64,000 nt of DNA, taken from the NCBI RefSeq assembly GCF_001281485.1, contig NZ_CP012669.1, positions 1,674,001 through 1,738,000 on the forward strand. Direction: 5' to 3'. The translations under genes were made by a program, and so were the position numbers. The notes below the pieces were generated by a model, which had not been told where the DNA came from, did no database searches, and saw only the letters and a program-made list of their open reading frames with translations. The DNA comes from Altererythrobacter epoxidivorans (GTDB lineage: Bacteria; Pseudomonadota; Alphaproteobacteria; Sphingomonadales; Sphingomonadaceae). Positions 1-9,226 of this stretch are shown here, piece after piece (the stretch's first letter is position 1; each line of letters begins with the position of its first letter).

Positions 1-1357
1 AAGGTTTGGAAAGCAGGGTAATGATCTTGTTCGCCACCTCCGACACAACCTTGCGGTTCGAGGCATCGCGGATGACGACCGCGAATTCGTCTCCGCCGAG
101 GCGGCCGCAAAGCTGGCCGTCGCCCATCAGCGACTGAAGCCGCTGCGACACCTGCGCCAGAAGCTTGTCGCCGACCTGGTGGCCAAGCGAATCGTTGACC
201 GCCTTGAACCGGTCGAGGTCGATCATGAGGAAGGCGCAACTGCTCTTCCACTGGTCTGCGTGGATCAGCGCCTCGCCCAGCGATTCATTCACCTGCATGC
301 GATTAGGCAGCGAAGTCAGCGTATCGAAACGGGCAAGGTATGCGATCTTTTCGGAAGATTCGCGCTGCTCGGTAACGTCCGAACCGACGCCCCGGAAACC
401 CGAGAAATTGCCGTGCTTGTCACGAATGGGTGTGCCGGAAAGCTCCCACCAGCGACGCTCGCCACGGATCTGAACGCGAACCAGCAGGTTGGAGAAGTTC
501 TCCTGCTGTTTCATGTAGTCGATAAGCTCGTGCATGCTGGGGTGCATCTCTGCAGGCTCGAGGTTCTTGCCGCCGATCAGGTCGAACAGCGGACGGCCTT
601 CGGCTTCGTCCTGCTGGCGCCCGAGTGCATAAGCGAAGCGCGGCGAAACCGAGCGGACACGGCGCGACGTGTCGATCTGCCACAGCCAGTCGGCCTCGTT
701 CTCTTCGAACTCGCGCAGGAGCATCGATACGACTTCGTCCTTTTCGCTCACACGCCCTTCGGAAATGCGCGAGGCGAGAGAAGTGCGCGCGATCTCGACC
801 GATCCGGCAAGCGCGGTCGCCACCATGGCGGCGACAAGCAGGACCATCTCGAAATGACCTTGCAGCAGGAAGCTGATGGCAGATGCCGTTCCGGTGATCA
901 GGGCAAAAACGAACAGGCCCATCGGAGCAGCGGAATAGAACAGGATCGATGCCGCGATGAGGACGGCGACAGCGCTCCACAGCGTCACTTGCTGGGCCAG
1001 TTCGGCAAATGGTGCGAAGACGAGGATCGCCGCCGCCCAGATGACGCCCGAACCCACCGGGGTCACCAGGTGGCGCTGGAATTCGCGGTTGGACATCCGC
1101 TTGCGTTCTGCATGGACCAGCTTCTGGTCCGCCAGCCCTCCGCGAATGTGCAGCGATGCGAGCGCTGTAAACCACATCAGCAAGCCGACGATGTTGAAGC
1201 TGCCCTGAAAGGTCCAGACCGTAATCAAGCCGAGGATCAGGTGAGCAGCCATGCGAATGCGCGCATGGTGGCCGACTGTCGACAATTGCAGGCCACGCAG
1301 GCGCGTCCAGTCGGTATCGGCACTGTCCGATAGTCCGAGTATTGCCTTGATAGGCAT
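1..1357 (-). CDS. Membrane-anchored PAS-GGDEF diguanylate cyclase (3' end outside window)
   Basis: The reverse strand reads open from ATG at 1357 to the window edge (452 codons). Order seen: several hydrophobic helices in roughly residues 35-190, a PAS-like domain around residues 220-330 (ADWLWQIDTSRRVRSVSP, then GFRGVGSDVTEQRESSEK), and a GGDEF domain with the intact signature RLGGDEFAVVI near residue 420. Diguanylate cyclases make c-di-GMP from two GTP. The RxxD inhibitory site expected just before GGDEF is absent (GDGQ in its place), so product inhibition through that site is unlikely. The end is cut off; an EAL domain could follow. Overlapping frames of similar length are shadows, since only this frame gives the conserved domains. 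Confidence 0.9.
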   Translation of the reverse strand, partial: MPIKAILGLSDSADTDWTRLRGLQLSTVGHHARIRMAAHLILGLITVWTFQGSFNIVGLLMWFTALASLHIRGGLADQKLVHAERKRMSNREFQRHLVTPVGSGVIWAAAILVFAPFAELAQQVTLWSAVAVLIAASILFYSAAPMGLFVFALITGTASAISFLLQGHFEMVLLVAAMVATALAGSVEIARTSLASRISEGRVSEKDEVVSMLLREFEENEADWLWQIDTSRRVRSVSPRFAYALGRQQDEAEGRPLFDLIGGKNLEPAEMHPSMHELIDYMKQQENFSNLLVRVQIRGERRWWELSGTPIRDKHGNFSGFRGVGSDVTEQRESSEKIAYLARFDTLTSLPNRMQVNESLGEALIHADQWKSSCAFLMIDLDRFKAVNDSLGHQVGDKLLAQVSQRLQSLMGDGQLCGRLGGDEFAVVIRDASNRKVVSEVANKIITLLSKP

Positions 1358-1482
1358 CAATTCCCGTGCGGGTTTTGACGAGGCTGCAGGTCCACTCACG
1401 CCTTCGCAATTAGGTGCGAAAGGTTATCCGGCAGTAAACCAAGCCGCTCAACTGTGGTAAATTTCGCTCTAACAGGACCCTG

Positions 1483-1500
1483 TCTGCGAAATTTCGCAGA
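1483..1500. promoter_or_regulatory. Perfect 18-bp palindrome in the glmS / GGDEF intergenic region
   Basis: TCTGCGAAATTTCGCAGA reads the same on both strands. It lies 126 bases upstream of the GGDEF gene start and 51 bases past the glmS stop. The half-site AAATTTCGC recurs at 1459-1467, a relative (AAATTTACGC) lies at 1502-1511, and CCTGTCTGCGA is directly repeated at 1479-1489 and 1519-1529. There is no T run after it in either direction, so it looks like an operator rather than a terminator. The regulator is unknown. Confidence 0.5.
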
Positions 1501-1550
1501 AAAATTTACGCAAATCAGCCTGTCTGCGAGTTGTCACGCCACACAGGGTG

Positions 1551-3374
1551 TCACTCGACGGTAACGGATTTTGCGAGATTGCGCGGCTGGTCGACGTCCG
1601 TCCCCTTAACGCAGGCGACGTGATAGGCGAGCAATTGCACCGGCACTGCATAGACCAGCGGAGCGATCAGCGGATGCACCTTGGGCATCTGGATCGTCGC
1701 GATGCAATCCTCGCCCGCTTCCTCGAGGCCTTCCTCGTCCGAAATCAGGACGACCTTGCCACCGCGGGCGCGAACTTCCTGCATGTTGGAGACCGTCTTC
1801 TCGAATAGCGGTCCCGAGGGCGCGAGGACGATTACCGGAACATCTTCGTCAATCAGGGCGATCGGGCCATGCTTCATCTCGCCAGAGGCATAACCCTCAG
1901 CGTGAATGTAGCTGATTTCCTTGAGCTTGAGTGCACCCTCGAGCGCGAGCGGATAGTCAGGTCCGCGCCCCAGGTAGAGGACATCGCGGGCAGGCGCGAT
2001 CAGGTGCGCCATCGAGGCGATATCGTCATCATGGTCGAGCGCGGAATTGAGACATGCGGGCGCTTCGAGAAGGTGTCGCACGACTTCCTGTTCTTCCTCG
2101 CGGCTCATGCGGCCTTTCTTGACCGCCATGTGCGCTGCCAGGGCTGCCAGCACGGCGAGCTGGCAGGTGAAGGCCTTGGTCGATGCAACACCAATCTCCG
2201 GTCCGGCATGCGTCGGGAGGAGCAGGTCTGCTTCGCGCGCCATCGAACTTGTCGGCACATTCACCACCACGCCGATCGTCTGCCCCGCTTCCTTGCAGTG
2301 GCGCAGGGCTGCGAGTGTATCTGCAGTCTCGCCGCTCTGCGAGATGAAGAGCGACAAGCCGCCGTCCTCGAGCACTGGTTCGCGGTAGCGGAACTCGCTG
2401 GCTACATCGATATCGACCGGTACGCGGGCGAATTGCTCGAACCAGTATTTCGCCACCATCCCGGCGTAATAGGAAGTGCCGCACGCGACGATGGTGATGC
2501 GATTGATCGCCGAAAGATCGAAATCGATCTGCGGCAGTGCAACCGAGTTGTCCGCCTGGCGCAGATAGGAACCGAGCGTCTGCGCGACGACCGTCGGCTG
2601 CTCGAAAATCTCTTTCTGCATGAAGTGGCGATAATTGCCCTTCTCTACCGCTGCGGCCGATGCACCCGATGTGACGACGTCCCGCTCGACGGCATTGTTG
2701 TCGGCATCGTAAATCCGTGCACCATCCTTGGTCACGACGACCCAGTCGCCTTCCTCGAGATAGGAAATGCGCTGCGTCAGCGGAGCCAGCGCTAGAGCAT
2801 CGGAGCCGAGATACATCTCGCCTTCGCCGTAACCGATCACAAGCGGCGAACCGAGCCGTGCACCGATCAGCATGTCGGGATGCTGGCGGAAGGCAATGGC
2901 GAGCGCGAATGCCCCGCGAAGGCGCGGAAGAACGGTCTTCATCGTGTCTTCGGGCGAGGCTCCGTTCTCGATCTCGCGGGAAACGAGGTGGGCGACGACT
3001 TCGGTATCGGTTTCGCTATCGAGCGTGCGGCCGGCGGCGGTGAGTTCATCGCGCAGGCTCTTGAAATTTTCGATGATCCCGTTGTGTACGAGAGCGACTT
3101 CGCCCGTCGCATGCGGGTGGGCATTGTTGGCGGTCGGTGCCCCGTGCGTTGCCCAACGGGTATGTGCGATACCGATCGAACCGTCTGCCGGCTGGGCCTT
3201 CAGGACATCGACGAGGTTGGCAAGCTTTCCCTCGGCGCGGCGACGCACCAGTTGCCCATCATGGACGACGCAGATGCCGGAACTGTCGTAGCCGCGGTAT
3301 TCCATCCGCTTGAGGCCATCGACCAGCCGGTCTGCGACCATATCATTGCCGACGATGCCGATAATTCCGCACAT
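1551..3374 (-). CDS. glmS: Glutamine--fructose-6-phosphate aminotransferase (isomerizing)
   Basis: 607 residues, the usual length for GlmS. It makes glucosamine-6-phosphate from fructose-6-phosphate and glutamine, the first step to UDP-GlcNAc for peptidoglycan and lipid A. Seen: N-terminal MCGIIGIVG with the catalytic Cys2 of the class II glutaminase, two SIS sugar-isomerase domains (CGTSYYAGMVAKYW; SQSGETADTLAAL), and the C-terminal segment with GYASGEMKHGPIALID and the typical end KSVTVE. The start at 3374 is fixed because Cys2 must follow the initiator Met. It is transcribed alone; the nearest minus-strand neighbour ends 90 bases upstream. Confidence 0.97.
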   Translation of the reverse strand: MCGIIGIVGNDMVADRLVDGLKRMEYRGYDSSGICVVHDGQLVRRRAEGKLANLVDVLKAQPADGSIGIAHTRWATHGAPTANNAHPHATGEVALVHNGIIENFKSLRDELTAAGRTLDSETDTEVVAHLVSREIENGASPEDTMKTVLPRLRGAFALAIAFRQHPDMLIGARLGSPLVIGYGEGEMYLGSDALALAPLTQRISYLEEGDWVVVTKDGARIYDADNNAVERDVVTSGASAAAVEKGNYRHFMQKEIFEQPTVVAQTLGSYLRQADNSVALPQIDFDLSAINRITIVACGTSYYAGMVAKYWFEQFARVPVDIDVASEFRYREPVLEDGGLSLFISQSGETADTLAALRHCKEAGQTIGVVVNVPTSSMAREADLLLPTHAGPEIGVASTKAFTCQLAVLAALAAHMAVKKGRMSREEEQEVVRHLLEAPACLNSALDHDDDIASMAHLIAPARDVLYLGRGPDYPLALEGALKLKEISYIHAEGYASGEMKHGPIALIDEDVPVIVLAPSGPLFEKTVSNMQEVRARGGKVVLISDEEGLEEAGEDCIATIQMPKVHPLIAPLVYAVPVQLLAYHVACVKGTDVDQPRNLAKSVTVE

Positions 3375-3463
3375 GTTTCTATCCGTTTGCGAGTTGGAAG
3401 TGGCGCGCCCCTAGGCGCTCGATGATGAACGAAGCGTGTGCTGTAACGGGAATTGCCCGCACT

Positions 3464-4366
3464 TCAAACGCTAGTCGCAGGCGACGCCGTTTTTCGGCTG
3501 TCTCGCCAGAGATACAGCCCTGCCCCGATGATGATCGCTGCACCCACGACGGTAAGAATGTCGGGCACATCGTCGAAGAACAACCAGCCGAGCACGCTGG
3601 CAACCAGTATCTGGACATAGCTCGCAGGTGCGATTTGCGCTGCACCGGCCTTCGTCGTGCCGATGTAGGTCAGCCAGTGCGCCGTCGAAGCGGTCGCCGC
3701 AACGATAGCGCAGCGGATGACAACGCTCCAATCCGGCATGCCGATTTCAAAACCGTCAATACCGGCCCAATCGGCTCCGAAAGCCGCGACGATCAGGATC
3801 GGCGCCGAAACAACCGCGATATATGCCTGCATCGACAAGGCGCTGCCCTTGCCGGCAGATGCACGGTTGAGAATGATCATCAGCGAGAAGAATATAGCCG
3901 CAATCAGCGGGAGGACTGCAGGCCAGCCGACCTCAGCGAGATTGGGCCGCAGGATGATCGATACGCCACCCAGCGCAGCAAGCGAGGCGAACCACACCGC
4001 CGGGCGCACCCGCTCGCCCAGCAAAGGACCGCTCAGCAGCGCAGTCAGCACCGGCGAGACGAAAGTGATCGCCATAGTTTCTGCCAGCGGCATGATGAAA
4101 ATCGCGGCAAAGAACGCGAGCGAGGAGAAGGCGAGGCAGATGCCCCTGCCGATCTGCAACCACGGGTGATCGGGCATCAGGGAACGCGGCCCCTGGCGAA
4201 CCACCAGCAGCGCAGAAAGCACAATCGCACCAATTGCAAAGCGAAGTGCGGCGACAGCCGTGACCGGCCAGTCGCCCGCCATGGATTTCACCACCGCATC
4301 GCCCACGGAAAGAATGGAAAATCCGGCCAGCGCGTAAAGCATGCCGGCCCGTTCGTCGTGTTGCAC
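3464..4366 (-). CDS. EamA-family (DMT) transporter
   Basis: 300 residues, about ten hydrophobic segments, matching the two-EamA-domain drug/metabolite transporter pattern (MLYALAGFSILSVGDAVVKS at the start, ALLSGPLLGERVRPAVW mid-way). The start is GTG at 4366, supported by GGGGAGACGGG just upstream; an ATG at 4342 is the alternative. The substrate cannot be read from the sequence. A second EamA protein is at 12534-13439 on the other strand. Confidence 0.85.
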   Translation of the reverse strand: MQHDERAGMLYALAGFSILSVGDAVVKSMAGDWPVTAVAALRFAIGAIVLSALLVVRQGPRSLMPDHPWLQIGRGICLAFSSLAFFAAIFIMPLAETMAITFVSPVLTALLSGPLLGERVRPAVWFASLAALGGVSIILRPNLAEVGWPAVLPLIAAIFFSLMIILNRASAGKGSALSMQAYIAVVSAPILIVAAFGADWAGIDGFEIGMPDWSVVIRCAIVAATASTAHWLTYIGTTKAGAAQIAPASYVQILVASVLGWLFFDDVPDILTVVGAAIIIGAGLYLWRDSRKTASPATSV

Positions 4367-4440
4367 CCCGTCTCCCCTGGCGAATTCTTAGCCCGGCAGC
4401 CCCTCCCGCAGATGCAAGTCAAAGGCAAGCCTTGGTTTCC

Positions 4441-4452
4441 ATGGTTTACCAT
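4441..4452. promoter_or_regulatory. Small inverted repeat upstream of the glycan operon
   Basis: ATGGT-TT-ACCAT, within a GGTTT direct-repeat context, 58 bases before the GT2 start. It could be an operator or promoter element of the four-gene operon. This is weak evidence, based only on symmetry and position. Confidence 0.25.
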
Positions 4453-4509
4453 TCCTTAAAGGGCCTTGCCCCAGAACGGCCTCCACAAGCCGGGGGCAAC
4501 TGAAATTTC

Positions 4510-5520
4510 ATGACGAAACTGATCATCCAGATCCCATGTCTGAACGAGGCAGAATCCCTGCCCGAAACGCTGTCGCGCCTGCCGCGCCAGATCGACGGGA
4601 TCGACACGATCGAAATCCTCATCATCGACGACGGTAGCACCGACGACACAGTCGGGGTTGCGCGCCGTTGGGGCGTGCATCACGTGGTGCGCCATCGCCG
4701 CAACCAGGGTCTGGCGTCAGCATTCCAGGACGGCGTCCGCAAGGCGCTGGCATCTGGTGCGGACATCATCGTCAACACCGATGCCGATGGCCAATACGAA
4801 GGGGCCGACATCGCCCTTCTCGTCCAACCCCTCCTCGCAGGCGAGGCGGATATCGTCATCGGCGACCGCGGCGTGGCCGACAATGCCCATTTCGGCCCGT
4901 TCAAGCGCCGCCTGCAGCGGCTCGGCAGCTATGTCGTTCGGCGCCTTTCGCGCGCGGATATCGGCGATGCGGTGAGTGGCTTTCGCGCCATCAGCCGCGA
5001 TGCAGCCCAGCGCATGACGATCACGACCGAATTCAGCTACACCACAGACATGCTGATCCAGGCCGGTCGCAAGCGTCTGGCCATTACCAGCGTGCCGGTG
5101 CGGACCCACGCGACAGAACGTCCCTCGCGCCTGTTCAAATCGATCCCGCGCTTCATCATGAACACCGGCGTCACCATGGCGCGCGCCTATACGACGTATA
5201 ACCCGCTGCGGGCATTCGTCGGCTCCGGCCTCGTCGTCGGCACGATCGGTGTCATTCCGATGCTGCGCTTCGTGTGGTTCGTCCTTCAAGGGGACGGATC
5301 GGGTCACATCCAGTCGCTCGTCATCGGCGGATCGCTGATGGTGATCGGTGTGCTCCTTTGCCTGCTTGGAGTGCTTGCGGATCTCGTCGCCTCGAACAGG
5401 AAACTGGTCGAAACGAGCCTGCTCGAAATCCGCCAGCTGCGTGACGAGGTCGCCGGATTGCGCAGAGAGGGCCCTGCAGAAGTGCCCGCGCAAGCAGAGC
5501 CGGTCCGCAAAGCTGGATAG
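4510..5520 (+). CDS. Family 2 glycosyltransferase with two C-terminal membrane helices
   Basis: 336 residues. A GT-A fold N-terminal half has the nucleotide-sugar signatures IPCLNEAESLPETL, IIDDGSTDD (residues 39-46) and the metal-binding DADG at 91-94. It is followed by two hydrophobic segments near residues 235-260 and 275-300, the DPM1/GtrB-like layout that loads sugar onto a polyprenyl phosphate at the cytoplasmic membrane. It is the first gene of a plus-strand operon (next start 5 bases later) with a GT-C-like protein, which commonly uses such polyprenyl-phosphate sugars. The actual sugar and acceptor are unknown. Confidence 0.85.
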   Translation: MTKLIIQIPCLNEAESLPETLSRLPRQIDGIDTIEILIIDDGSTDDTVGVARRWGVHHVVRHRRNQGLASAFQDGVRKALASGADIIVNTDADGQYEGADIALLVQPLLAGEADIVIGDRGVADNAHFGPFKRRLQRLGSYVVRRLSRADIGDAVSGFRAISRDAAQRMTITTEFSYTTDMLIQAGRKRLAITSVPVRTHATERPSRLFKSIPRFIMNTGVTMARAYTTYNPLRAFVGSGLVVGTIGVIPMLRFVWFVLQGDGSGHIQSLVIGGSLMVIGVLLCLLGVLADLVASNRKLVETSLLEIRQLRDEVAGLRREGPAEVPAQAEPVRKAG

Positions 5521-5525
5521 GCGCC

Positions 5526-7199
5526 ATGGCGAGCGCCCCGATCTTGGCCGTTACCCCTCAGAACAATGGCAGCGCATTCTTTTCACGCTCGCTGAGCCGC
5601 CCGCTCACGCTTGCCCTGTTCGCGATGCTCGCCGGGATGCACCTTTCGATGGCGTTCGGCCGGGCGATCAATTGGGACGAATTCTTCTTCTACGGCCAGG
5701 TGGAAATGCTGGCGCGGGGCGAGTTCCTGAAGCCGCTGCAGACAATCCACACCCGCCTGTTCGTCTGGATCGCTGCCCTGCCGGGTGACGAGGTTGATCA
5801 CATCATCGTGGCGCGGCTATTCATGCTCGCAAGCCTCGGCGCGATCGGTGCGTCGATCTACGGTGTGGCATCGAAATTCACTGACAAGCAGAACGCGGCG
5901 CTGTGTAGCGCAGCCTATCTCGGTGCCGGACTGGTACTTCAGCACGGCACTTCGTTTCGGGTCGATCCGATGGCTGCGGCCCTGCTTTCACTCGCCCTGC
6001 TCGTTCTCGCAAGGTCACAGATGAATTGGTTCCACGCCCTCGCGATGGGGGCTCTGTGCGGATTGGCCGCGATGGTGACGATCAAGGTCGTTCTGTGGCT
6101 GCCCGCCTTTGCGGCTGTGGGCGTGATGCAATGGCATGAACGTGGCTGGGACAAGGGCTACGTCGTTCGTGTTGCCGCCTCTGTTTTCGCTGCCGCTGCG
6201 AGCTTTGCGAGCCTTTATGCCTTTCATTCGATGGGCGCCGATCCGGACCAGGCGAATGCCGCGGCGCAGGACATTGCCAGTTCTTCGATTGCGAAGATGT
6301 TCGGATTCTTCAACACGCCCTACCTGATCTTCATGGTGAAAGGCGCGCTGACCGCCATCATCCTTGCGATAGGAATAGTGCTTGTCCCGTTCAGGCTGGC
6401 GAAGATCGACGCCCACTGGACAAGGCGCCTTGCGATAGCGGGCCTGTTCTTCCCGATCCTGACACCGTTCTTTTACCACAACAGCGCGCCCTATCTTTAT
6501 ACCTTCATCCTTCCGCCGGTCGCGATGGCATGTGCCCTTTCGATGCCGGTTCTGACCAAGCGTTACGGTGCAGCAGCAGTGGCAGCGATCATCGCTCTCA
6601 ACGCAGCGGCGGTCTGGATCGTCGACGAACGCGGCATGACTGGTGCACAGCAGGAAGTCATCGGCGGCGTGCACGAGATTTTCCCAGAGCCGGTTTCCTA
6701 TTTCGATTGCTGTTCGATGGTCTCGACCTTCAGCAAGTCGAACACATTCCGCACGCCGTGGGGCATTGAGCGTTACCTCGCTTCCGGACGCCCCGCGATG
6801 CTGGAAGCCATGCAAACGAAGCCCGTCCCGCTGCTTCTGGCCAATGACACCCTGTTCACCGGCCTGTTCGACGGGGACGACGCCATCACCTTCCACCCTG
6901 ATGATGCCGCCGCGCTGCGCAATACATACATCCCGCTCTGGGGCGATGTCTTCGTGGCTGGCAAAATCGTGTCCGCGGGCGATCAGTTGACGTGGAACGT
7001 GCTGGTCCCCGGGACCTACACTGTCGAAGGCAATGTGCTTATCGACGGCGTTGGTCACACCGACGGCGATCTGGTGCAACTGGACCGCGGCGACGTGAAG
7101 CTCGAAAACAGGGACGGAACGGAAGCGAGGCTACTCTGGGGAGCCGGGACCAAGGCGCCTTCGCGCCCCTTCCCCGAAGAATACTGGACGCTGTTTTGA
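5526..7199 (+). CDS. GT-C-like polytopic membrane protein (putative lipid-linked sugar transferase)
   Basis: 557 residues with about ten hydrophobic segments up to residue 370, then a soluble C-terminal part of about 190 residues. The early loop INWDEFFFYGQ (Asp51-Glu52) resembles the acidic pair in the first periplasmic loop of PMT/ArnT-type GT-C glycosyltransferases. I recognise the architecture, not a named family. It sits directly behind the GT2 gene, which could supply its polyprenyl-phosphate sugar. The last codons overlap the TTG start of the next gene (TTGA). A related-looking but distinct membrane protein is at 62496-63527. Confidence 0.7.
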   Translation: MASAPILAVTPQNNGSAFFSRSLSRPLTLALFAMLAGMHLSMAFGRAINWDEFFFYGQVEMLARGEFLKPLQTIHTRLFVWIAALPGDEVDHIIVARLFMLASLGAIGASIYGVASKFTDKQNAALCSAAYLGAGLVLQHGTSFRVDPMAAALLSLALLVLARSQMNWFHALAMGALCGLAAMVTIKVVLWLPAFAAVGVMQWHERGWDKGYVVRVAASVFAAAASFASLYAFHSMGADPDQANAAAQDIASSSIAKMFGFFNTPYLIFMVKGALTAIILAIGIVLVPFRLAKIDAHWTRRLAIAGLFFPILTPFFYHNSAPYLYTFILPPVAMACALSMPVLTKRYGAAAVAAIIALNAAAVWIVDERGMTGAQQEVIGGVHEIFPEPVSYFDCCSMVSTFSKSNTFRTPWGIERYLASGRPAMLEAMQTKPVPLLLANDTLFTGLFDGDDAITFHPDDAAALRNTYIPLWGDVFVAGKIVSAGDQLTWNVLVPGTYTVEGNVLIDGVGHTDGDLVQLDRGDVKLENRDGTEARLLWGAGTKAPSRPFPEEYWTLF

Positions 7200-8116
7200 A
7201 CGCCGAACCGGCCCTGTTCAAACCGCCAGTCGACAAGGCCGGAACGGAACCCGTGTCGCTGACGGGGAAATTGCGCGCGTTCCAGAGGCGCTGGCGGACG
7301 CCTGTCCTGGCCATAGCCGCAATCTTCTTCCTGGGCGGTGCGATATGGTCGATCGCTTCTCTCGATCTAGCCCCAGGCGATATCGCGATCGGACCTCTCG
7401 TGATCCTGATAGTCGCCATCATACCGGCCACTCTCGCCTATAGTGCCGTCAACCTCATGCTGATGGCACGGGCGGCCGGCACCGCCATGACCTTCGCCGA
7501 TTCCTTGCGCACCAACGTCTTTGCTTCGCTAGCGGAATTGCTGCCAATTCCTGGGGGCGCCATCGTGCGCTCGCACGCGCTCGTCAGATCGGGCAGCAAG
7601 TTGTCGCACAGCGTCGAATTGGTCGTCGGCTTCGGCTTGCTATGGATCGCTTGCGCTGCCGTAGGTGCCGCTCTGTCGCTTCAGACAGCCAGTCCCGCCG
7701 CACTTCCTGTCGCAGTGATTTCGGCGATGGCGACCCTCTTCATCACAGGCTGGATCGCAGCCCGGTTCGGATTTGCTATCGCGATGGCGGCTCTCGCCCT
7801 GCGAATCCTTGGACTGGGCCTGATGGCCGTGCGGGTTGGGCTTGCCTTTGCCACGATTGGTCTGGCTATCGCCTGGTCCGACACACTGGCCTTCACTTTC
7901 GCGATCATTGCCGGGACCGCCTCGGCCATCGTTCCGTCCGGACTGGGTGTTTCGGAAGGCCTTGCCGCAATCGTAGCGGCGCCTGCCAATGTCGCACCTG
8001 CCGGCGCATTTCTCGCCGTTGCTCTCAGCAGGTTGTTGGGATTGGCTGTCAACGCCATTGCCGCAGGGCTGTTTTCGCTCCACGCAATGCGCCAGGCAAA
8101 AACAGCGGGATTGTAA
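7196..8116 (+). CDS. LPG synthase transmembrane-region (UPF0104-like) membrane protein
   Basis: 306 residues if started at TTG 7196, which overlaps the previous stop as TTGA; GTG at 7253 is an in-frame alternative. It has about seven to eight hydrophobic segments. ELLPIPGGAIVRSHAL and SAIVPSGLGVSEG match the conserved Pro/Gly/Glu motifs of the lysylphosphatidylglycerol-synthetase transmembrane family, without the soluble aminoacyl transferase domain. Stand-alone members occur in glycan and lipid loci and are suspected to move lipids across the membrane; that role here is inference. A longer reading frame beginning at GTG 6992 runs inside the preceding gene and is not likely used. Confidence 0.75.
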   Translation: MNAEPALFKPPVDKAGTEPVSLTGKLRAFQRRWRTPVLAIAAIFFLGGAIWSIASLDLAPGDIAIGPLVILIVAIIPATLAYSAVNLMLMARAAGTAMTFADSLRTNVFASLAELLPIPGGAIVRSHALVRSGSKLSHSVELVVGFGLLWIACAAVGAALSLQTASPAALPVAVISAMATLFITGWIAARFGFAIAMAALALRILGLGLMAVRVGLAFATIGLAIAWSDTLAFTFAIIAGTASAIVPSGLGVSEGLAAIVAAPANVAPAGAFLAVALSRLLGLAVNAIAAGLFSLHAMRQAKTAGL

Positions 8117-8117
8117 A

Positions 8118-9224
8118 GTGTCTGGCGAAACGAGACCGATTACGGTTCTGCATGCTTTCAGCCGGCACAATGCGGGCGACGGCCTGCTGGTCGACCTAAC
8201 GCTTGATGCTCTGGCCGCCGCCGGAGTGAAGCGCCACCGGATCGAAGTGCTCGCGCTCGACCCGGAAAGCTTTCCCGAGCTGGACAAGGTGCACCGCGCG
8301 CCGGGGGAGCCGACAGCCAGGCCGACGATCAAGCTTGCCAAGGCCGCCGGTACGCTTGCTGCCAGCCTTGCGGGTGTGGACAGCTTGAGAGACCGCCTGA
8401 AGAAATCGCATGCACTCGTCGCAGTGGGTGGTGGCTATCTCGTTGCCGATAGCCCGACACGTCAGGCCGGCGTGCTGCTCAATCACCTCGCGCAATTGCG
8501 TGCCGCAGCGGGCCATCCGGGCCCAACGATCTACTTGCCGCAGAGCATCGGCCCTCTCCACGGAGTGGCCAAGGCTCTCGCTCTGCCGGCCCTGGCGAAG
8601 ATTGACAGGATCTGGGTTCGCGACGACGAGACCGAGCGCGAGCTCGGCTTTTCCAACACGCGCCGCTGCCCGGATCTCGCAGTCATGGAACTAGCAGAGC
8701 GGTTTTCCGGGATCGAGGCTTCCCCGTCAGATGGCCGCCCGGTCCTCGTCGGCAGGGACCTGCCAAGAGCAGGTGACTATGTCGAACGTCTGGGCAAGCT
8801 GTCGAACTCTCTCGGCGATGCCTGCTGGGCGGTGCAGGCCGACGTTGCCGGCCCTCGCAGCGACCGCGCCTTCTACCACCGACACGGATGGCACGATGCC
8901 GGGTCGCTGGCGCAGGTTCTGCAGGAACCGACGGGCCCGGTGGTTTCGGTACGGCTTCACGGCGCGATCGCTGCCTTGCTGGCGGGACGACCGACGATCC
9001 ATCTCGCCTATGAACGCAAGGGATGGGGCGCCTATGAAGACCTTGGCCTTGCCCGATGGGTTCACGATGCGCGCGACTTCGATCCGGAACTCGTCGCAGC
9101 CCAGGTCCGTGAATTGTCGCAGGATGCCGGGCCATTCTGGCAGGCAGTGGCGCAAAGCTGCGACAAGATCCGCGCTTCGAAACAGGAAATGATTGCCGAT
9201 CTTGCGGCACGCCTTGGCGAGTGA
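8118..9224 (+). CDS. Polysaccharide pyruvyl transferase family protein
   Basis: 368 residues from GTG 8118, one base after the previous stop. FSRHNAGDGLLVDL at the N terminus, VAVGGGYLV (about residue 107), YLPQSIGPL and VSVRLHGAIAALLAG (about residue 275) match the CsaB/EpsI-type pyruvyl transferase superfamily, which adds pyruvate ketals from PEP to surface sugars. It is the last gene of the 4510-9224 operon. The longer frame start at 7989 would overlap the upstream gene by 128 bases and is rejected. The gene ends 2 bases from the end of a convergent glycosyltransferase. Confidence 0.85.
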   Translation: MSGETRPITVLHAFSRHNAGDGLLVDLTLDALAAAGVKRHRIEVLALDPESFPELDKVHRAPGEPTARPTIKLAKAAGTLAASLAGVDSLRDRLKKSHALVAVGGGYLVADSPTRQAGVLLNHLAQLRAAAGHPGPTIYLPQSIGPLHGVAKALALPALAKIDRIWVRDDETERELGFSNTRRCPDLAVMELAERFSGIEASPSDGRPVLVGRDLPRAGDYVERLGKLSNSLGDACWAVQADVAGPRSDRAFYHRHGWHDAGSLAQVLQEPTGPVVSVRLHGAIAALLAGRPTIHLAYERKGWGAYEDLGLARWVHDARDFDPELVAAQVRELSQDAGPFWQAVAQSCDKIRASKQEMIADLAARLGE

Positions 9225-9226
9225 AC

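Noticed and set aside
420..1409. 329-residue reading frame on the minus strand
   Set aside because: Wrong frame of the GGDEF gene; Arg/Pro-rich with no domain, while the frame from 1357 gives PAS and GGDEF.
6015..7079. 354-residue minus-strand frame opposite the GT-C-like gene
   Set aside because: His/Arg/Asp-rich shadow without start signal or domain.
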